The notes beneath the pieces were generated by a model. It searched no databases and was not told the DNA's origin. It saw only the letters and a program-made list of their open reading frames with translations. DNA of 64,000 nt, taken from NCBI RefSeq assembly GCF_025854335.1, contig NZ_CP107716.1:2411001-2475000 (forward strand). The letters are read 5' to 3'. Position numbers and translations under genes: made by a program. The stretch is from Pelagibacterium flavum (GTDB lineage Bacteria; Pseudomonadota; Alphaproteobacteria; Rhizobiales; Devosiaceae). Shown one piece after another: positions 25,001 to 34,108 of this stretch. Numbering within the stretch: position 1 is the stretch's first letter; every line of letters begins with the position of its first letter.

Positions 25001-26035
25001 TTACTGCGCGATAGTGCGGTTCCAGGCGTCGACCCAGTCGGCGCGGTTGGCCTCGATCACTGTCGGGTCGAAACGCAGAAGACCTGCCACCGCGTCGGGA
25101 CCGTAAACGACGTCCGCCGCCACTTCCTCGCTCAATTCCACCTTCGAATTGGTCGGGGTATAGCGCAGGGCATCGGCAAAGCAAGCCTGAGCTTCCGGCG
25201 ATATCTCCATGTCGATGAACTTGAGAGCCAACTCGTCATTGTCGCGGCCGGCGACAAGGTTTGCCGTGATGAAGCTGGCCGGGGTGCCCTCTTCGCCCTG
25301 CACGAATGCCGTGGGCAGGCCCGCGTTGCGCAGGGTGAAGGCATAGTCGGAGGCGTAAGGGGCGACCCAGGCGTCGTTCTGAGCAAACTCCTGCTGGATT
25401 TCAGGCGACGTCGAAACGATGATCGCGCCGTTTTCCAGAAGCGAACTGACCGCGTCGAGACCGGGCTGGATATCGTCAAGGCTACCACCCTGAACCTGGT
25501 TGAGCATCAGAAAGCCCAGCATGCCATAGCCGTTGGAAATATCGGTCAGGACGATATGGTCGGCATAGGCCTCATCGAGAATATCGGTCCACGAAGACGG
25601 CGCTTCGGGAGCATTTTCGGTGTTGTAGATCATGCCGATCGCAGCGATCGAATAGGCAGGCCCCTCGCCGGCTTCAAGGTTGGATTTGGCGAAGTCGTAA
25701 AGGTCGGCCGCGTTGGAGAGGCTTGCCGGATCGATCGGATCGAGCAGACCTTCCTGGGCGCCGACGATTTCCTGACCGCCCGAGAAGTGAATGACGTCGA
25801 ACTGGGGCGCCTGGGCCTGGGCCCGCAACTGGGCGAAAGCATCGGCCGAATAGGCCGTGACGATCTGCACGGTGGCGCCGGTCTCGGCTTCGAACGGATC
25901 GATGACGCATTGGCGGTGTGCTTCTTCATAGGCGCCACCGAAGGAATTGATGGTGATTGTTCCGCCCTGGGCGAAGGCCGTGGTGGCCATCAGGGCAGCG
26001 ACGCCGGAAAGGGCGATTGAAGAGTAGATTTTCAT
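25001..26035 (-). CDS. potD: Polyamine-type periplasmic substrate-binding protein (PotD)
   Basis: The 344-residue protein starts with a signal peptide (MKIYSSIALSGVAALMATTAFA, then QGGTI). The mature part has the PotD/family 1 pattern: TINSFGGAYEEAHRQCVIDPF, VIHFSGGQEIVGAQEGLLDPID and NGYGMLGFLMLNQVQGG. It collects the amine in the periplasm for PotB and PotC. The start is the ATG at 26035. Within this family ligands vary (putrescine, spermidine, GABA and others), so exact specificity is open. Confidence 0.85.
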   Translation of the reverse strand: MKIYSSIALSGVAALMATTAFAQGGTITINSFGGAYEEAHRQCVIDPFEAETGATVQIVTAYSADAFAQLRAQAQAPQFDVIHFSGGQEIVGAQEGLLDPIDPASLSNAADLYDFAKSNLEAGEGPAYSIAAIGMIYNTENAPEAPSSWTDILDEAYADHIVLTDISNGYGMLGFLMLNQVQGGSLDDIQPGLDAVSSLLENGAIIVSTSPEIQQEFAQNDAWVAPYASDYAFTLRNAGLPTAFVQGEEGTPASFITANLVAGRDNDELALKFIDMEISPEAQACFADALRYTPTNSKVELSEEVAADVVYGPDAVAGLLRFDPTVIEANRADWVDAWNRTIAQ

Positions 26036-26074
26036 GACTGGTATCCTCTCTTTGGTTCCAAGCTGGTGGTGCTG

Positions 26075-26106
26075 ATGCGCGGCCATCCCCTCTGGCGGCC
26101 GCGCAT
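26075..26106 (-). promoter_or_regulatory. Perfect 10-bp inverted repeat upstream of potD
   Basis: ATGCGCGGCC at 26075 and GGCCGCGCAT at 26097 are exact reverse complements with a 12-base loop. The repeat sits between the DUF3830 stop and the potD start. It could be an mRNA stem-loop or an operator. It shares the core GCGCGG with the hairpin after potD. Confidence 0.5.
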
Positions 26107-26115
26107 GGTGAAGGC

Positions 26116-26589
26116 TCAAAGCCGGCCAAATTCGACGGTCTTGATGCCTTCCTTGCGGATAAGCCTGCATTGCTCGGCAATGGCGTCGAGACCTTCAGTC
26201 ATCCGGGCGAAATATGTGCATGGTATCCAACCGGTGGGACCGAAGGTTCGTCCGCCTACTCCGTAGAACATCCCGACTTCCCAGAACTCGTCAGGGTCGA
26301 TCTTGAAGAAATTCCTGGGCTGATAGAACCACAGCATATCACCGGGTTCGGGCAGGACTGTCTGGTTTTCAGGCGGCAGGCTGGTCGGATCGAAATTGCG
26401 GGCGCTTTCGGGCAGGCCCATCATGATTTCGGGGCCCGAGAAGATGGCATGGCTGGCCGGAACCTGGATGGGTTTTTCCAGGGCGCCCCAGATCGCCTTG
26501 CACGTTTCGGGTGCGTTGTCCCAATAAAGGGAAATGATCCCCTTAACGTCGGATTCGACAAATTTCAGATAGAGCTTGCGGTCTGTCAT
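26116..26589 (-). CDS. DUF3830 family protein (cyclophilin-like fold)
   Basis: The 157-residue protein matches DUF3830: WDNAPETCKAIWGALEKPIQ, ASHAIFSGPEIMMGLPES, and GDMLWFYQPRNFF. The family has a cyclophilin-like fold and no known activity. Its genes recur in operons for amine or amide uptake and breakdown. Here it sits between the puuD-like gene and potD, consistent with that. The start used is MTDRKLYLKFVESD. Confidence 0.8.
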   Translation of the reverse strand: MTDRKLYLKFVESDVKGIISLYWDNAPETCKAIWGALEKPIQVPASHAIFSGPEIMMGLPESARNFDPTSLPPENQTVLPEPGDMLWFYQPRNFFKIDPDEFWEVGMFYGVGGRTFGPTGWIPCTYFARMTEGLDAIAEQCRLIRKEGIKTVEFGRL

Positions 26590-26687
26590 TCTGCCTCCAG
26601 CAATTCGATATGCCAGCATCACAGGGCATTGGCGCGCATGTGTCCAATCTTAATGCGCGATTGATCCGATAAATCTTTTTTATCGCT

Positions 26688-27431
26688 TCAGCGCATTGCG
26701 GCGCGTGCGGCCTGTCCCAGATAACGCCAGAAGGCCAGATCGTGCTCGCGCACGGCCGGACGCCATTCCGGATGCCACTGAACGGCGAGAACAGGCGCGT
26801 TCGTGTCCGAAGCCGAGAGCGCTTCGATAACGCCATCGGAAGCCTGCGCTTCGACCCGCAATCCTTCACCAAGGCGCGCGACCGTCTGGAAATGCACGCT
26901 GTTTATGGCCAACTCGCCCTCCCCCATTATCCTCGACAGAAGCCCGCCGGGGGCAATCGAAGCGCCATGAGAGTGTCCGAACATGGTTTCGAGATCGGCG
27001 CCGTCGGCAGCGTGATGGGAAAAGGCGGGCGTGGCCCCCGCGCGTTCGTCGGCCAAGGTTCCCCCAAAGGCAACGTTGATTTCCTGCAGGCCGCGACAAA
27101 CACCGAAGACCGGTTTGCTCATGGCGATGGCCGCGTGGATCAGATGTTGGCTGAGGCCGTCGCGGGCCGTGTCGAAGGGCGGCGTTCCTTCACCCGAAGC
27201 CCCATAGCGGTGGGGCTCGATGTTGGAATTGGAACCTGTCAGCAAGATCGCATCGACCCGTTCGACGATAGCATGGGCGGCCAGCGCATCGCTCCAGGCG
27301 GGGACGATGATCGGGACGGCGTCGGCGTGTTTTGCAACGGCCTCGAGATAGCGCTTCTTGACGATGCTGGCCGGCTCGCCCTCCACCTCGCGAACGCAGG
27401 AAATGACGGCGACGAGGGGTTTTGATGTCAA
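26688..27431 (-). CDS. Gamma-glutamyl-GABA hydrolase family protein (PuuD-like, peptidase C26)
   Basis: The 247-residue class I glutamine-amidotransferase-type hydrolase has the nucleophile cysteine in PVFGVCRGLQEINV and the catalytic His-x-Glu in LAVQWHPEW. PuuD-type members release GABA or another amine from its gamma-glutamyl form in the cytoplasm. It overlaps gabD by four bases, so it is in the same operon. The gamma-glutamyl synthetase (PuuA) and oxidase (PuuB) of the classic pathway are not in the window. The substrate may therefore be made elsewhere or be a different gamma-glutamyl amide. Confidence 0.85.
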   Translation of the reverse strand: MTSKPLVAVISCVREVEGEPASIVKKRYLEAVAKHADAVPIIVPAWSDALAAHAIVERVDAILLTGSNSNIEPHRYGASGEGTPPFDTARDGLSQHLIHAAIAMSKPVFGVCRGLQEINVAFGGTLADERAGATPAFSHHAADGADLETMFGHSHGASIAPGGLLSRIMGEGELAINSVHFQTVARLGEGLRVEAQASDGVIEALSASDTNAPVLAVQWHPEWRPAVREHDLAFWRYLGQAARAAMR

Positions 27432-28870
27432 ACGTCGAGCCCTCCGATCAGGCCATATTTGAGTTCGGTGAATTCGGTGATCCCATGATGCGATCCTTCG
27501 CGGGCATTGCCGCTTTGCTTGACACCGCCGAACGGCGCCATTTCGGAAGACAATATGCCAGTGTTGATGCCAACCATACCGTATTCGAGATTTTCGAGCA
27601 TGCGATAGGTGCGGGCCATGTCTGTTGTAAACACGTAAGCAGCAAGCCCGGTTTCGCTGGCATTGGCCGCGGCGAGCACTTCGGCCTCGTCGGCAAAGGA
27701 AAAGACCGGTGCGAGCGGCCCGAAGGTCTCTTCGCGTGCCACGCGCATCTTTGCGCTGGCGCCCTTGAGCACCGTTGGTTCGAAAAACGTGCCGCCCAGG
27801 GCGTGCCGGTGACCTCCGGTGACCAGTTCTGCACCATGGGCAAGCGCATCGGCAATGTGGGACTGGACTTTTTCAAGCGCGGCGGCGTTGATCAGTGGTC
27901 CTTGCGTGACCCCCTCATCGCCGCCATGGCCGATCTTTAGCGCTTCGACCGCCTTGGCAAGCCGGGCGGTAAAATCGTCGGCAACGCTCTGGTGCACATA
28001 GATGCGGTTGGCGCATACGCAGGTCTGGCCCATGTTGCGGAATTTGGACGCCATGGCACCCGCCACCGCCGCGTCGAGATCGGCATCTTCGAACACGATG
28101 AAGGGGGCGTTGCCGCCCAATTCGAGTGCCACGCGCTTCATCGATTCCGCGGCGCGGCCCATGAGATATTTGCCGACCGGTGTCGATCCCGTGAAGCCGA
28201 TGAGCCGGACATCGGGATGGGTTACGAACGCCTCGCCGATGGCCCTGGCGTCGCCGGTTATGACGTTGAGCACCCCGTCAGGCACGCCGGCGCGCTGAGC
28301 CAATGCCGCCAGCGCCAGGGCCGTAAGGGGTGTTTCGGGCGCCGGCTTGAGCACAACCGTGCAGCCGCTGGCCAGGGCGGGGGCGACCTTGCGGGTGATC
28401 ATCGCCGCCGGAAAGTTCCAGGGGGTGATCAGCGCAACCACCCCGATCGGCTGGCGCAGCACCATGGCGCGGGTTCCCTCGCGGGGCGGCGGCAGGATTT
28501 CACCCAGGATGCGCTTGGCCTCCTCGGCGTAGTATTCGATGTAGGAGGCCGCGTAATCGATCTCGCCGCGCGCCTCGGCGATCGGCTTGCCCTGTTCGGC
28601 GGTCAGCAGCGCCGCGAGTTCATCGCGGTGTTCGACGATGAAATCGAACCAGGCCCGGAGTACCCCCGACCGCAATTTGACCGGCTGACGCTTCCAATCG
28701 GCAAAGGCTTCCGCAGCGGCATCGAGCGCCCCTTTGGCTTCAGTTTCGCCAAGCAGGGGGACATTGGCGATGACCTCACCGGTGGCAGGGTTGGTGACCG
28801 GCGAGTGCGCCTCGCCGACCCATTTGCCATCAACCAGACATCTGGTTTCCATCCAGTCCGCGATGATCAT
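27428..28870 (-). CDS. gabD: Succinate-semialdehyde dehydrogenase
   Basis: The 480-residue ALDH is of the GabD type: LITPWNFPAAMITRKVAPALASG, FTGSTPVGKYLMGRAAES, LELGGNAPFIVFEDADLD with the active glutamate, and GQTCVCANRIYV with the catalytic cysteine. It oxidises succinate semialdehyde, made by GabT, to succinate in the cytoplasm. The ATG at 28870 follows the gabT stop by one base and has AAAGG upstream; METRCLVDGKWV six codons later is a possible second start. Confidence 0.9.
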   Translation of the reverse strand: MIIADWMETRCLVDGKWVGEAHSPVTNPATGEVIANVPLLGETEAKGALDAAAEAFADWKRQPVKLRSGVLRAWFDFIVEHRDELAALLTAEQGKPIAEARGEIDYAASYIEYYAEEAKRILGEILPPPREGTRAMVLRQPIGVVALITPWNFPAAMITRKVAPALASGCTVVLKPAPETPLTALALAALAQRAGVPDGVLNVITGDARAIGEAFVTHPDVRLIGFTGSTPVGKYLMGRAAESMKRVALELGGNAPFIVFEDADLDAAVAGAMASKFRNMGQTCVCANRIYVHQSVADDFTARLAKAVEALKIGHGGDEGVTQGPLINAAALEKVQSHIADALAHGAELVTGGHRHALGGTFFEPTVLKGASAKMRVAREETFGPLAPVFSFADEAEVLAAANASETGLAAYVFTTDMARTYRMLENLEYGMVGINTGILSSEMAPFGGVKQSGNAREGSHHGITEFTELKYGLIGGLDV

Positions 28871-28871
28871 T

Positions 28872-30146
28872 TCAGTTGTCCTTTCCGAGGGCCGTGCCGA
28901 GCCGGGAAAGCCCGTCTTCGAGCTGATCGTCCGGCACGGTCAGGGGCACGAGAATGCGGATGGTGTTGCCGAAAATACCGCAGGTGAGAATGACCAGACC
29001 CAGCTCAAGCGCTCGCAGGGCGACCGCCTTGGCCGCCGCCGCATCCGGGCGGCCTTCGGCATCGATGATGTCAAAGGCAATCATTGCGCCCGACCCGCGA
29101 AGGCCATCGATGCGAACTCCGGTTTCGCTTTTCGCGAAACCTTCAAGCCGCTCGCATATGCGGGCGCCGATCAGGCTGGCGCGCTCGAGGAGGCCTTCTT
29201 CTTCAATGACATCGAGCACGGCCAGCGCGGCGGCGCACGCTACGGGGTTGCCCGCGTAGGTTCCGCCCAGGCTCCCCGGCGCTGCCTGGTCCATCAGGTC
29301 GGCGCGGCCAATCACCCCCGAGAGAGGAAACCCGCCGGCAAGCGATTTCGCAACCGTGATCAGATCGGGCCTTATCGAACTGTGTTCGATGGCGAACATC
29401 TTGCCGGTGCGCCCGAACCCGGACTGGATTTCGTCGGCGATCAGGACAATGCCGTGCGTGTCGGCGAGCGCGCGCAATTGGGCCAGCAAGGCGTCCGGCG
29501 CTGAATGAAACCCGCCTTCCCCCTGTACCGGTTCGATGATGATTGCGGCAACGTCGGTGGGCGCAATATCGGCCCGGAACAACCTCTCGAGCGCTTTCAG
29601 GCTGTCTTCAACGCTCACGCCATCGGCCTGACAGGGGAACGGCACGTGGAAAATGCCGGCCGGTCCCAGCCCGAGCCGATCCCTGTAGGGGGATATTTTT
29701 CCGGTCAAACTCATCGCCAGATGGGTGCGGCCATGAAAGCCGCCGGTAAAGGCGATAACCCCTGCCCGGCCCGTGGCGGCCCGTGCGATCTTTATCGCGT
29801 TCTCCACCGCCTCGGCACCGGTGGAAAAGAACACCGACTTTGCCGGGCCGTCGATCGGCGCCAGAGCGTTCAGGCGCTCGGCCAGCGCGATATAGGGCTC
29901 GTAGGGCAGAATCTGAAAGGCGGTATGGGTGTAGGCCTCGATCTGAGCCGTGGCGGCAGCCAGAACCTTTGGATGCCGATGGCCGGTATTGAGAACCGCA
30001 ATACCGCCGGCGAAGTCGATGAAGGATCTGCCCTCAACGTCCCAGATGCGCGCGTTCTCGGCGCGCTCGACGAAGATCGGATAGGCGCTGGCGAGGCCGC
30101 GCGCCACTGCTGCATCGCGGCGGGAAATGAGCTTACTGTTTGTCAC
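28872..30146 (-). CDS. gabT: 4-aminobutyrate aminotransferase
   Basis: The 424-residue PLP enzyme transfers the amino group of GABA to 2-oxoglutarate. Family landmarks are GGIAVLNTGHRHPKVLAA, FFSTGAEAVENAIKIARAATG, IIIEPVQGEGGF, the PLP aspartate in LIADEIQSGFGRTG and the Schiff-base lysine in ITVAKSLAGGFPLSG. The start chosen is the GTG at 30146 (VTNSKLISRRDAAVARG), with AAGGAA five bases upstream. The longer frame runs back through the divergent promoter and is not protein-like. It is the first gene of the polyamine/GABA operon. Confidence 0.92.
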   Translation of the reverse strand: MTNSKLISRRDAAVARGLASAYPIFVERAENARIWDVEGRSFIDFAGGIAVLNTGHRHPKVLAAATAQIEAYTHTAFQILPYEPYIALAERLNALAPIDGPAKSVFFSTGAEAVENAIKIARAATGRAGVIAFTGGFHGRTHLAMSLTGKISPYRDRLGLGPAGIFHVPFPCQADGVSVEDSLKALERLFRADIAPTDVAAIIIEPVQGEGGFHSAPDALLAQLRALADTHGIVLIADEIQSGFGRTGKMFAIEHSSIRPDLITVAKSLAGGFPLSGVIGRADLMDQAAPGSLGGTYAGNPVACAAALAVLDVIEEEGLLERASLIGARICERLEGFAKSETGVRIDGLRGSGAMIAFDIIDAEGRPDAAAAKAVALRALELGLVILTCGIFGNTIRILVPLTVPDDQLEDGLSRLGTALGKDN

Positions 30147-30270
30147 GATGGTTCCTTGCACAAACGGGTTCAAGGCTCGTGCTAGCATGCGCCGGGCAGC
30201 GTGAGAGGCGACATTGCGTTTGCCCTCGTGGTGCTCTAGAGTTTCCACCAATCGCCTTTGGAGACCGAGC
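30147..30270. promoter_or_regulatory. Divergent control region, gabT / lysR
   Basis: These 124 bases separate the divergent gabT operon and the LysR gene. This layout usually holds overlapping promoters and the LysR binding site. A short palindrome-like GTGCTCTAGAGTTTCCAC at 30230-30247 lies near the LysR side. No -35/-10 pair can be assigned with confidence. Confidence 0.5.
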
Positions 30271-31173
30271 TTGACCGTCCCGACCCTGCCGCCACTGCAC
30301 CTGCTGCGAGCCTTTCACGCGGTTGCGCAGACCGGGAGCATCCGCAGAGGTGCTGAAGCGCTGGGACTGACCCATACGGTGGTCAGCAGGCATGTGCGAA
30401 ATCTCGAGGCCTATCTGGGATCGAAACTTTTCGACCGCCGCACGACCGGCGCTGTGCTGACCGGCGCGGGACGGGAGTTGTTTGCCGCGACCGATGCGGC
30501 GCTGGTTCAACTCGAGAGCGCCATCGAAAAACTCATGCCGCGAACGGCGCTGGGCCGCCTGCGGATATGGGCCATGCCGGGCCTTGCGGCGCGCTGGCTG
30601 AGCCCCAGGCTCACCGATCTCCAGGCCGTATTGCGCGAGGTGGAGATCGTGCTGCGGGCCTCGGAAACCGCTCCGGATTTTGATGCGAGTGAAGCCGATA
30701 TCTTTATCGGATTTGCCGCCACAAACGAGATTCCGGCTGACGCGGAGTTGCTGGCAACGCCCAGGATGTTCCCGGTGGCCAGTCCGCAATGGCTCGCTCA
30801 GCATGGCGTGCCTGAGGATTTGCCGGCTGTATCACGCCAGCCGCTGATTCATGAGAATGATCACCGCCAATGGACGTCATGGCTGCGAACGGCCGGACTG
30901 GAGCCTGTGCCACCGCTCATGGGGCCGAGCCTGTGGAATGCCAGCCTGGGCCTTGACGCCGCGCTTGCTCATCAAGGCATCGCTCTGGCAACCCAACTGA
31001 GCGTGGCGGGGGACATCGCCGCCGGCCGGCTTACGGAAATCCTCGATACCAACGTAACAACCGGAAGCTATTATCTGCAGACGGCCGCGGACAAAAAGAA
31101 CAAGGGGCATGTGACCCGGTTCCGCAAATGGCTGGAGAGCGAGATGGCCTCGGGCATCTCCAGGGGCGATTGA
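30271..31173 (+). CDS. LysR-family transcriptional regulator (GcvA-like)
   Basis: The 300-residue regulator has a helix-turn-helix at residues about 10-65 (LHLLRAFHAVAQTGSIRRGA, THTVVSRHVRNLEAYLGSKLF), matching GcvA-type LysR proteins. The effector domain begins at LGRLRIWAMPGLAARWLSP. The start is a TTG at 30271 placed seven bases after GGAG; no ATG fits. It is divergent from gabT and is the best candidate regulator of the polyamine/GABA operon. Its stop lies four bases from that of the convergent ThDP enzyme gene. Confidence 0.88.
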   Translation: MTVPTLPPLHLLRAFHAVAQTGSIRRGAEALGLTHTVVSRHVRNLEAYLGSKLFDRRTTGAVLTGAGRELFAATDAALVQLESAIEKLMPRTALGRLRIWAMPGLAARWLSPRLTDLQAVLREVEIVLRASETAPDFDASEADIFIGFAATNEIPADAELLATPRMFPVASPQWLAQHGVPEDLPAVSRQPLIHENDHRQWTSWLRTAGLEPVPPLMGPSLWNASLGLDAALAHQGIALATQLSVAGDIAAGRLTEILDTNVTTGSYYLQTAADKKNKGHVTRFRKWLESEMASGISRGD

Positions 31174-31177
31174 TCGC

Positions 31178-32848
31178 CTAGGATCGTTTGTCCAACGCGG
31201 CCTGACGCAATTTGTCCAGTGTTGTCCGAGGCGTGATGGCCTGCGGATCGAGCTTGAGTTCGATCACCGCCGCCCGGCCTGATGCCAGCGCGCGCTCCAT
31301 GGCCGGCGCAAATTCGGCGGTGGTGGCGACCGTCTCACCGTGCGCACCGAATGCCCTGGCGTAGGCGGCGAAATCGGGATTGACCAGATCGGTGGCAGAG
31401 ATACGCCCCGGATAATGGTTCTCCTGATGCATGCGGATGGTGCCTAAAATGCCATTGTTGAAGACAATGGTGATCGGTTTGGCGCCTGCCGCCATGGCCG
31501 TTGCCAGGTCCTGCCCGCTCATGAGGAAATCGCCATCACCGGCGAAGCAGACAACCGGGCTGCCGGGTTTGACGATCGAAGCCGCTACGGCCGCAGGAAA
31601 CCCGTATCCCATTGACCCCGACGTGGGCGCCAGTTCGGTGCCCAGGCGCCGGTAGCGATGGAAGCGGTGGAGCCAGACCGAGAAATTGCCCGCTCCGTTG
31701 GTGTATATGGTTTCAACCGGCATGTTGGCCTCGAGCCATGCCATGACCGTACCAAGCTGGATGTCGCCAGGGTTGGCCGGGCAGACCTGCCACTCGGTGT
31801 AATCGGCATGCGCGGCCTCGCCTGTGCCCTGCCAGACCGGGTTGGAAACCGGTTCGAGCGCGGAAAGCGACTTTGCAAATTCACGCGGGGTCGCATTGAT
31901 CGCCAGGACCGGATGATAGACCCGGCCAAGCTCCTCGGGGTCCGGATGAACGTGGATCAGCGTCTGCCTGGGGACCGGTATGTCGAACAGGGTGTACCCT
32001 CCGGTCGTCATTTCGGTGAGCCGTGCGCCAATGACGAGCAGAAGATCTGCCGCCTCGATGGTCTTGAGCAGTTTGGGATTGGGGCCGATGCCAAGATCGC
32101 CCGCGTAGAGCGGATGGGCGTTGTCGAACCGGTCGGCGCGGCGGAAAGTGGTTATGACCGGCAAATGGTTGGCTTCGGCGAAAGTCTGTATGGCGGCGAC
32201 CGATGCCTCATCCCAAGGCGCGCCGCCAAGCAAAAGCATGGGCCGCCGGGCTGCTGCGAGCATTTCGCGCAGTTGCACCAGTTGGGCGGGCCCCGGCCAG
32301 CTTTCGAGCGGCGCAAAGGGTAAGGCATCGTCCACCTCGGCCATCTCGGTCAGCATATCTTCCGGCAATGCAATGGCGACCGGTCCGGGGCGGCCGCTGG
32401 TCGCGACGCGGAAAGCGCGGGCGATCAATTCGGGCAGCCGGGCCGCATCGTCGATCTGGGCCGTCCACTTTGTGACTTGACCGAACATGCGGCGATAGTC
32501 GATTTCCTGAAACGCTTCGCGCTCGATCTGGTCGCGGGCAACCTGGCCGATAAACAGAATCATCGGAGTGGCGTCCTGCATGGCCACGTGCAGCCCCGCA
32601 CTGGCGTTGGTCGCGCCCGGTCCGCGGGTCACCATGCAGATGCCAGGGCGATTGGTGAGCTTGCCATGGGCCTCGGCCATCATGGCCGCGTTGCCCTCCT
32701 GCCGGCAGGTGACGGTTTTGATTTCGGGCGCGTCATAGAGTGCATCGAGAACCGCCAGGTAGCTTTCACCGGGCACGCAGAACACGTGGTCGGCGCCGTG
32801 GATCTTGAGCTGATCGACGAGTATCTGTCCGCCGGTGCGGGTGGTCAT
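31178..32848 (-). CDS. Thiamine-diphosphate enzyme, acetolactate-synthase-like
   Basis: The 556-residue protein has the three ThDP-enzyme domains. The first is the Pyr domain with the catalytic glutamate in CRQEGNAAMMAEAHG (residue about 50). The central domain carries LLVIGARLTEMTTGGY. The PP domain has the GDG...NN motif (CFAGDGDFLMSGQDLATAMA, then IVFNNGILGTIR). The family includes acetolactate synthase, glyoxylate carboligase, sulfoacetaldehyde acetyltransferase and oxalyl-CoA decarboxylase. No feature seen here selects among them, and no small regulatory subunit is adjacent. The start MTTRTGGQIL follows GGGAG. Confidence 0.82.
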   Translation of the reverse strand: MTTRTGGQILVDQLKIHGADHVFCVPGESYLAVLDALYDAPEIKTVTCRQEGNAAMMAEAHGKLTNRPGICMVTRGPGATNASAGLHVAMQDATPMILFIGQVARDQIEREAFQEIDYRRMFGQVTKWTAQIDDAARLPELIARAFRVATSGRPGPVAIALPEDMLTEMAEVDDALPFAPLESWPGPAQLVQLREMLAAARRPMLLLGGAPWDEASVAAIQTFAEANHLPVITTFRRADRFDNAHPLYAGDLGIGPNPKLLKTIEAADLLLVIGARLTEMTTGGYTLFDIPVPRQTLIHVHPDPEELGRVYHPVLAINATPREFAKSLSALEPVSNPVWQGTGEAAHADYTEWQVCPANPGDIQLGTVMAWLEANMPVETIYTNGAGNFSVWLHRFHRYRRLGTELAPTSGSMGYGFPAAVAASIVKPGSPVVCFAGDGDFLMSGQDLATAMAAGAKPITIVFNNGILGTIRMHQENHYPGRISATDLVNPDFAAYARAFGAHGETVATTAEFAPAMERALASGRAAVIELKLDPQAITPRTTLDKLRQAALDKRS

Positions 32849-33020
32849 CAAGAGGCTCCCGTGCTGTCTGCGGTCACACTGTTCCCGATCGGCGCGGGCC
32901 GTGTCGAGATCAATCACACGTTATCCCCTGCCCTCGAGCACCGGAATCGACGAGACAGATGCTACCGGACCCGCGCATGCAGGGGTTCGCTTCCGGCAAC
33001 TTCAGGAATTTGGGGGAAAT
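32849..33020. other. Intergenic region at the left edge of the accessory island
   Basis: The region upstream of the ThDP enzyme holds its likely promoter. No gene is seen. GC-rich chromosome-like sequence passes to AT-richer sequence from about 33060, which marks the island edge. Confidence 0.4.
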
Positions 33021-33173
33021 GGCGGAGAGAAAGTCCGCCATACCTTTATCCGTCGATGTTCGCAGCCATCCGAAATTCCTTCAAAATTTGAAGTATTTGG
33101 CTATGTAGTTGGTTTTTGCCATTCGCTCATGTACGCTGCAATCCGGTGATTTCTTTAGGGTTGGTTTTAGGGT
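33020..33173 (+). other. Left end of integrative element: att-like core and arm-type repeats
   Basis: TGGCGGAGAG (33020-33029) recurs at the right end at 38865-38874. TTTAGGGT occurs twice here, at 33154-33161 and 33166-33173, four bases apart, and the same pair with a four-base gap recurs at 38789-38808. The core resembles the reverse complement of a tRNA 3' end (CTCTCCGCCA, as in many serine tRNAs), but no tRNA body is present. The layout next to an integrase gene fits an attachment site with integrase arm-binding sites. The assignment is inferred. Confidence 0.5.
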
Positions 33174-33185
33174 GGAACGGCAAAC

Positions 33186-33611
33186 ATGGCCAAGCAGACA
33201 CACAGGCTGAGCGCACGGTCGGTGACGACCATAACCAAGCCGGGCCTGCATGCCGATGGTGATGGCTTGTACCTTGTAGTAGACAAGACCGGCGCCAAGC
33301 GTTGGGCCTTCATTTTCCAGTGGGACGGCAAGCGCAAAGAGATGGGATTGGGCAACCTGGCGTCCATCGGCCTCGCTGATGCCCGAGGCATCGCCGCAGA
33401 CGCTCGCAGACTGTTGGCAACGGGCAAGAATCCGATCGAAGAGCGAAGGCGCGCCAAAGCCGAGCGCGAAGTCGCTGCCATGACCTTTAGCAGATATGCG
33501 GAGGAATTTGTCGGCGACGTCACCAAGGGTTTTCACAACGACAAGCATCAGGCTCAGTGGCGCATGACTCTTTCCGTGGTCAGGGATATTGATCCCTTCC
33601 ATCGCCTTTAA
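33186..33611 (+). pseudogene. Tyrosine integrase, N-terminal fragment (arm-binding and core-binding domains only)
   Basis: The 141-residue frame starts like a P4/DUF4102-type integrase: LSARSVTTITKPGLHADGDG, WAFIFQWDGKRKEMGLG, LADARGIAADARRLLATGKN. It then enters the core-binding domain (FSRYAEEFVGDVTKGFHND, KHQAQWRMTL) and stops. About 260 residues with the catalytic domain are missing, so it cannot recombine DNA alone. The joint at about 33580 leads into an unrelated integrase tail, which shows a deletion or recombination event. The start ATG follows GGAACGG. Confidence 0.85.
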
Positions 33612-33618
33612 GAACTCC

Positions 33619-34083
33619 ATGTCGTCCTTCTTCGGTAGTAAGCCGTTCAGATTGGTCCTGCCCGATCTGGGCCAGCTCTACCGTTACATCGAGGACTACA
33701 TCGATCGGCACAGAGCACGCCTTCTGAATGGCGCCAGCGATCCCAGTACGTTCTTTGTGAAAACCGTCAAAGTCTCGTCCGCGAACGCGGCCTACAGCCA
33801 AACTACCTTTTATGAAGCCTGGCGCCTGATCATCCAGCGGTATGGCATCTATAACCCATGGACCAACCGGGGCGCGATCAAGGGTCTACTCCCTCACGGT
33901 TCCCACAATGTTCGGGACGTGTTGGCGACACATATTCTGAAACAAACAGGATCGTACGAGCAGGCGAGTTATGCGATCCAAGATACCCCTGAGATGGTAG
34001 CCCAACACTATGGACGCTTCCTGCCGCAGGACAAGGCTGCACTTGCGGCTCGCATTCTCAACAAGGTTTGGGAAGCTGCGTAG
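33619..34083 (+). pseudogene. Tyrosine recombinase, C-terminal fragment of a different integrase
   Basis: The 154-residue frame ends with recombinase active-site features. LLPHGSHNVRDVLATHIL supplies the His-x-x-Arg box, and MVAQHYGRFLPQDKAALAAR has the nucleophile-type tyrosine followed by GRF. The preceding residues (SKPFRLVLPDLGQLYRYIEDY) look like the middle of a long integrase. It differs from the P4-type tail expected after the previous fragment, so two integrases appear to have been joined. The first catalytic arginine region is missing, so it is probably inactive. Confidence 0.7.
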
Positions 34084-34108
34084 GCCTGAGACGACCACGC
34101 AACGTTGG

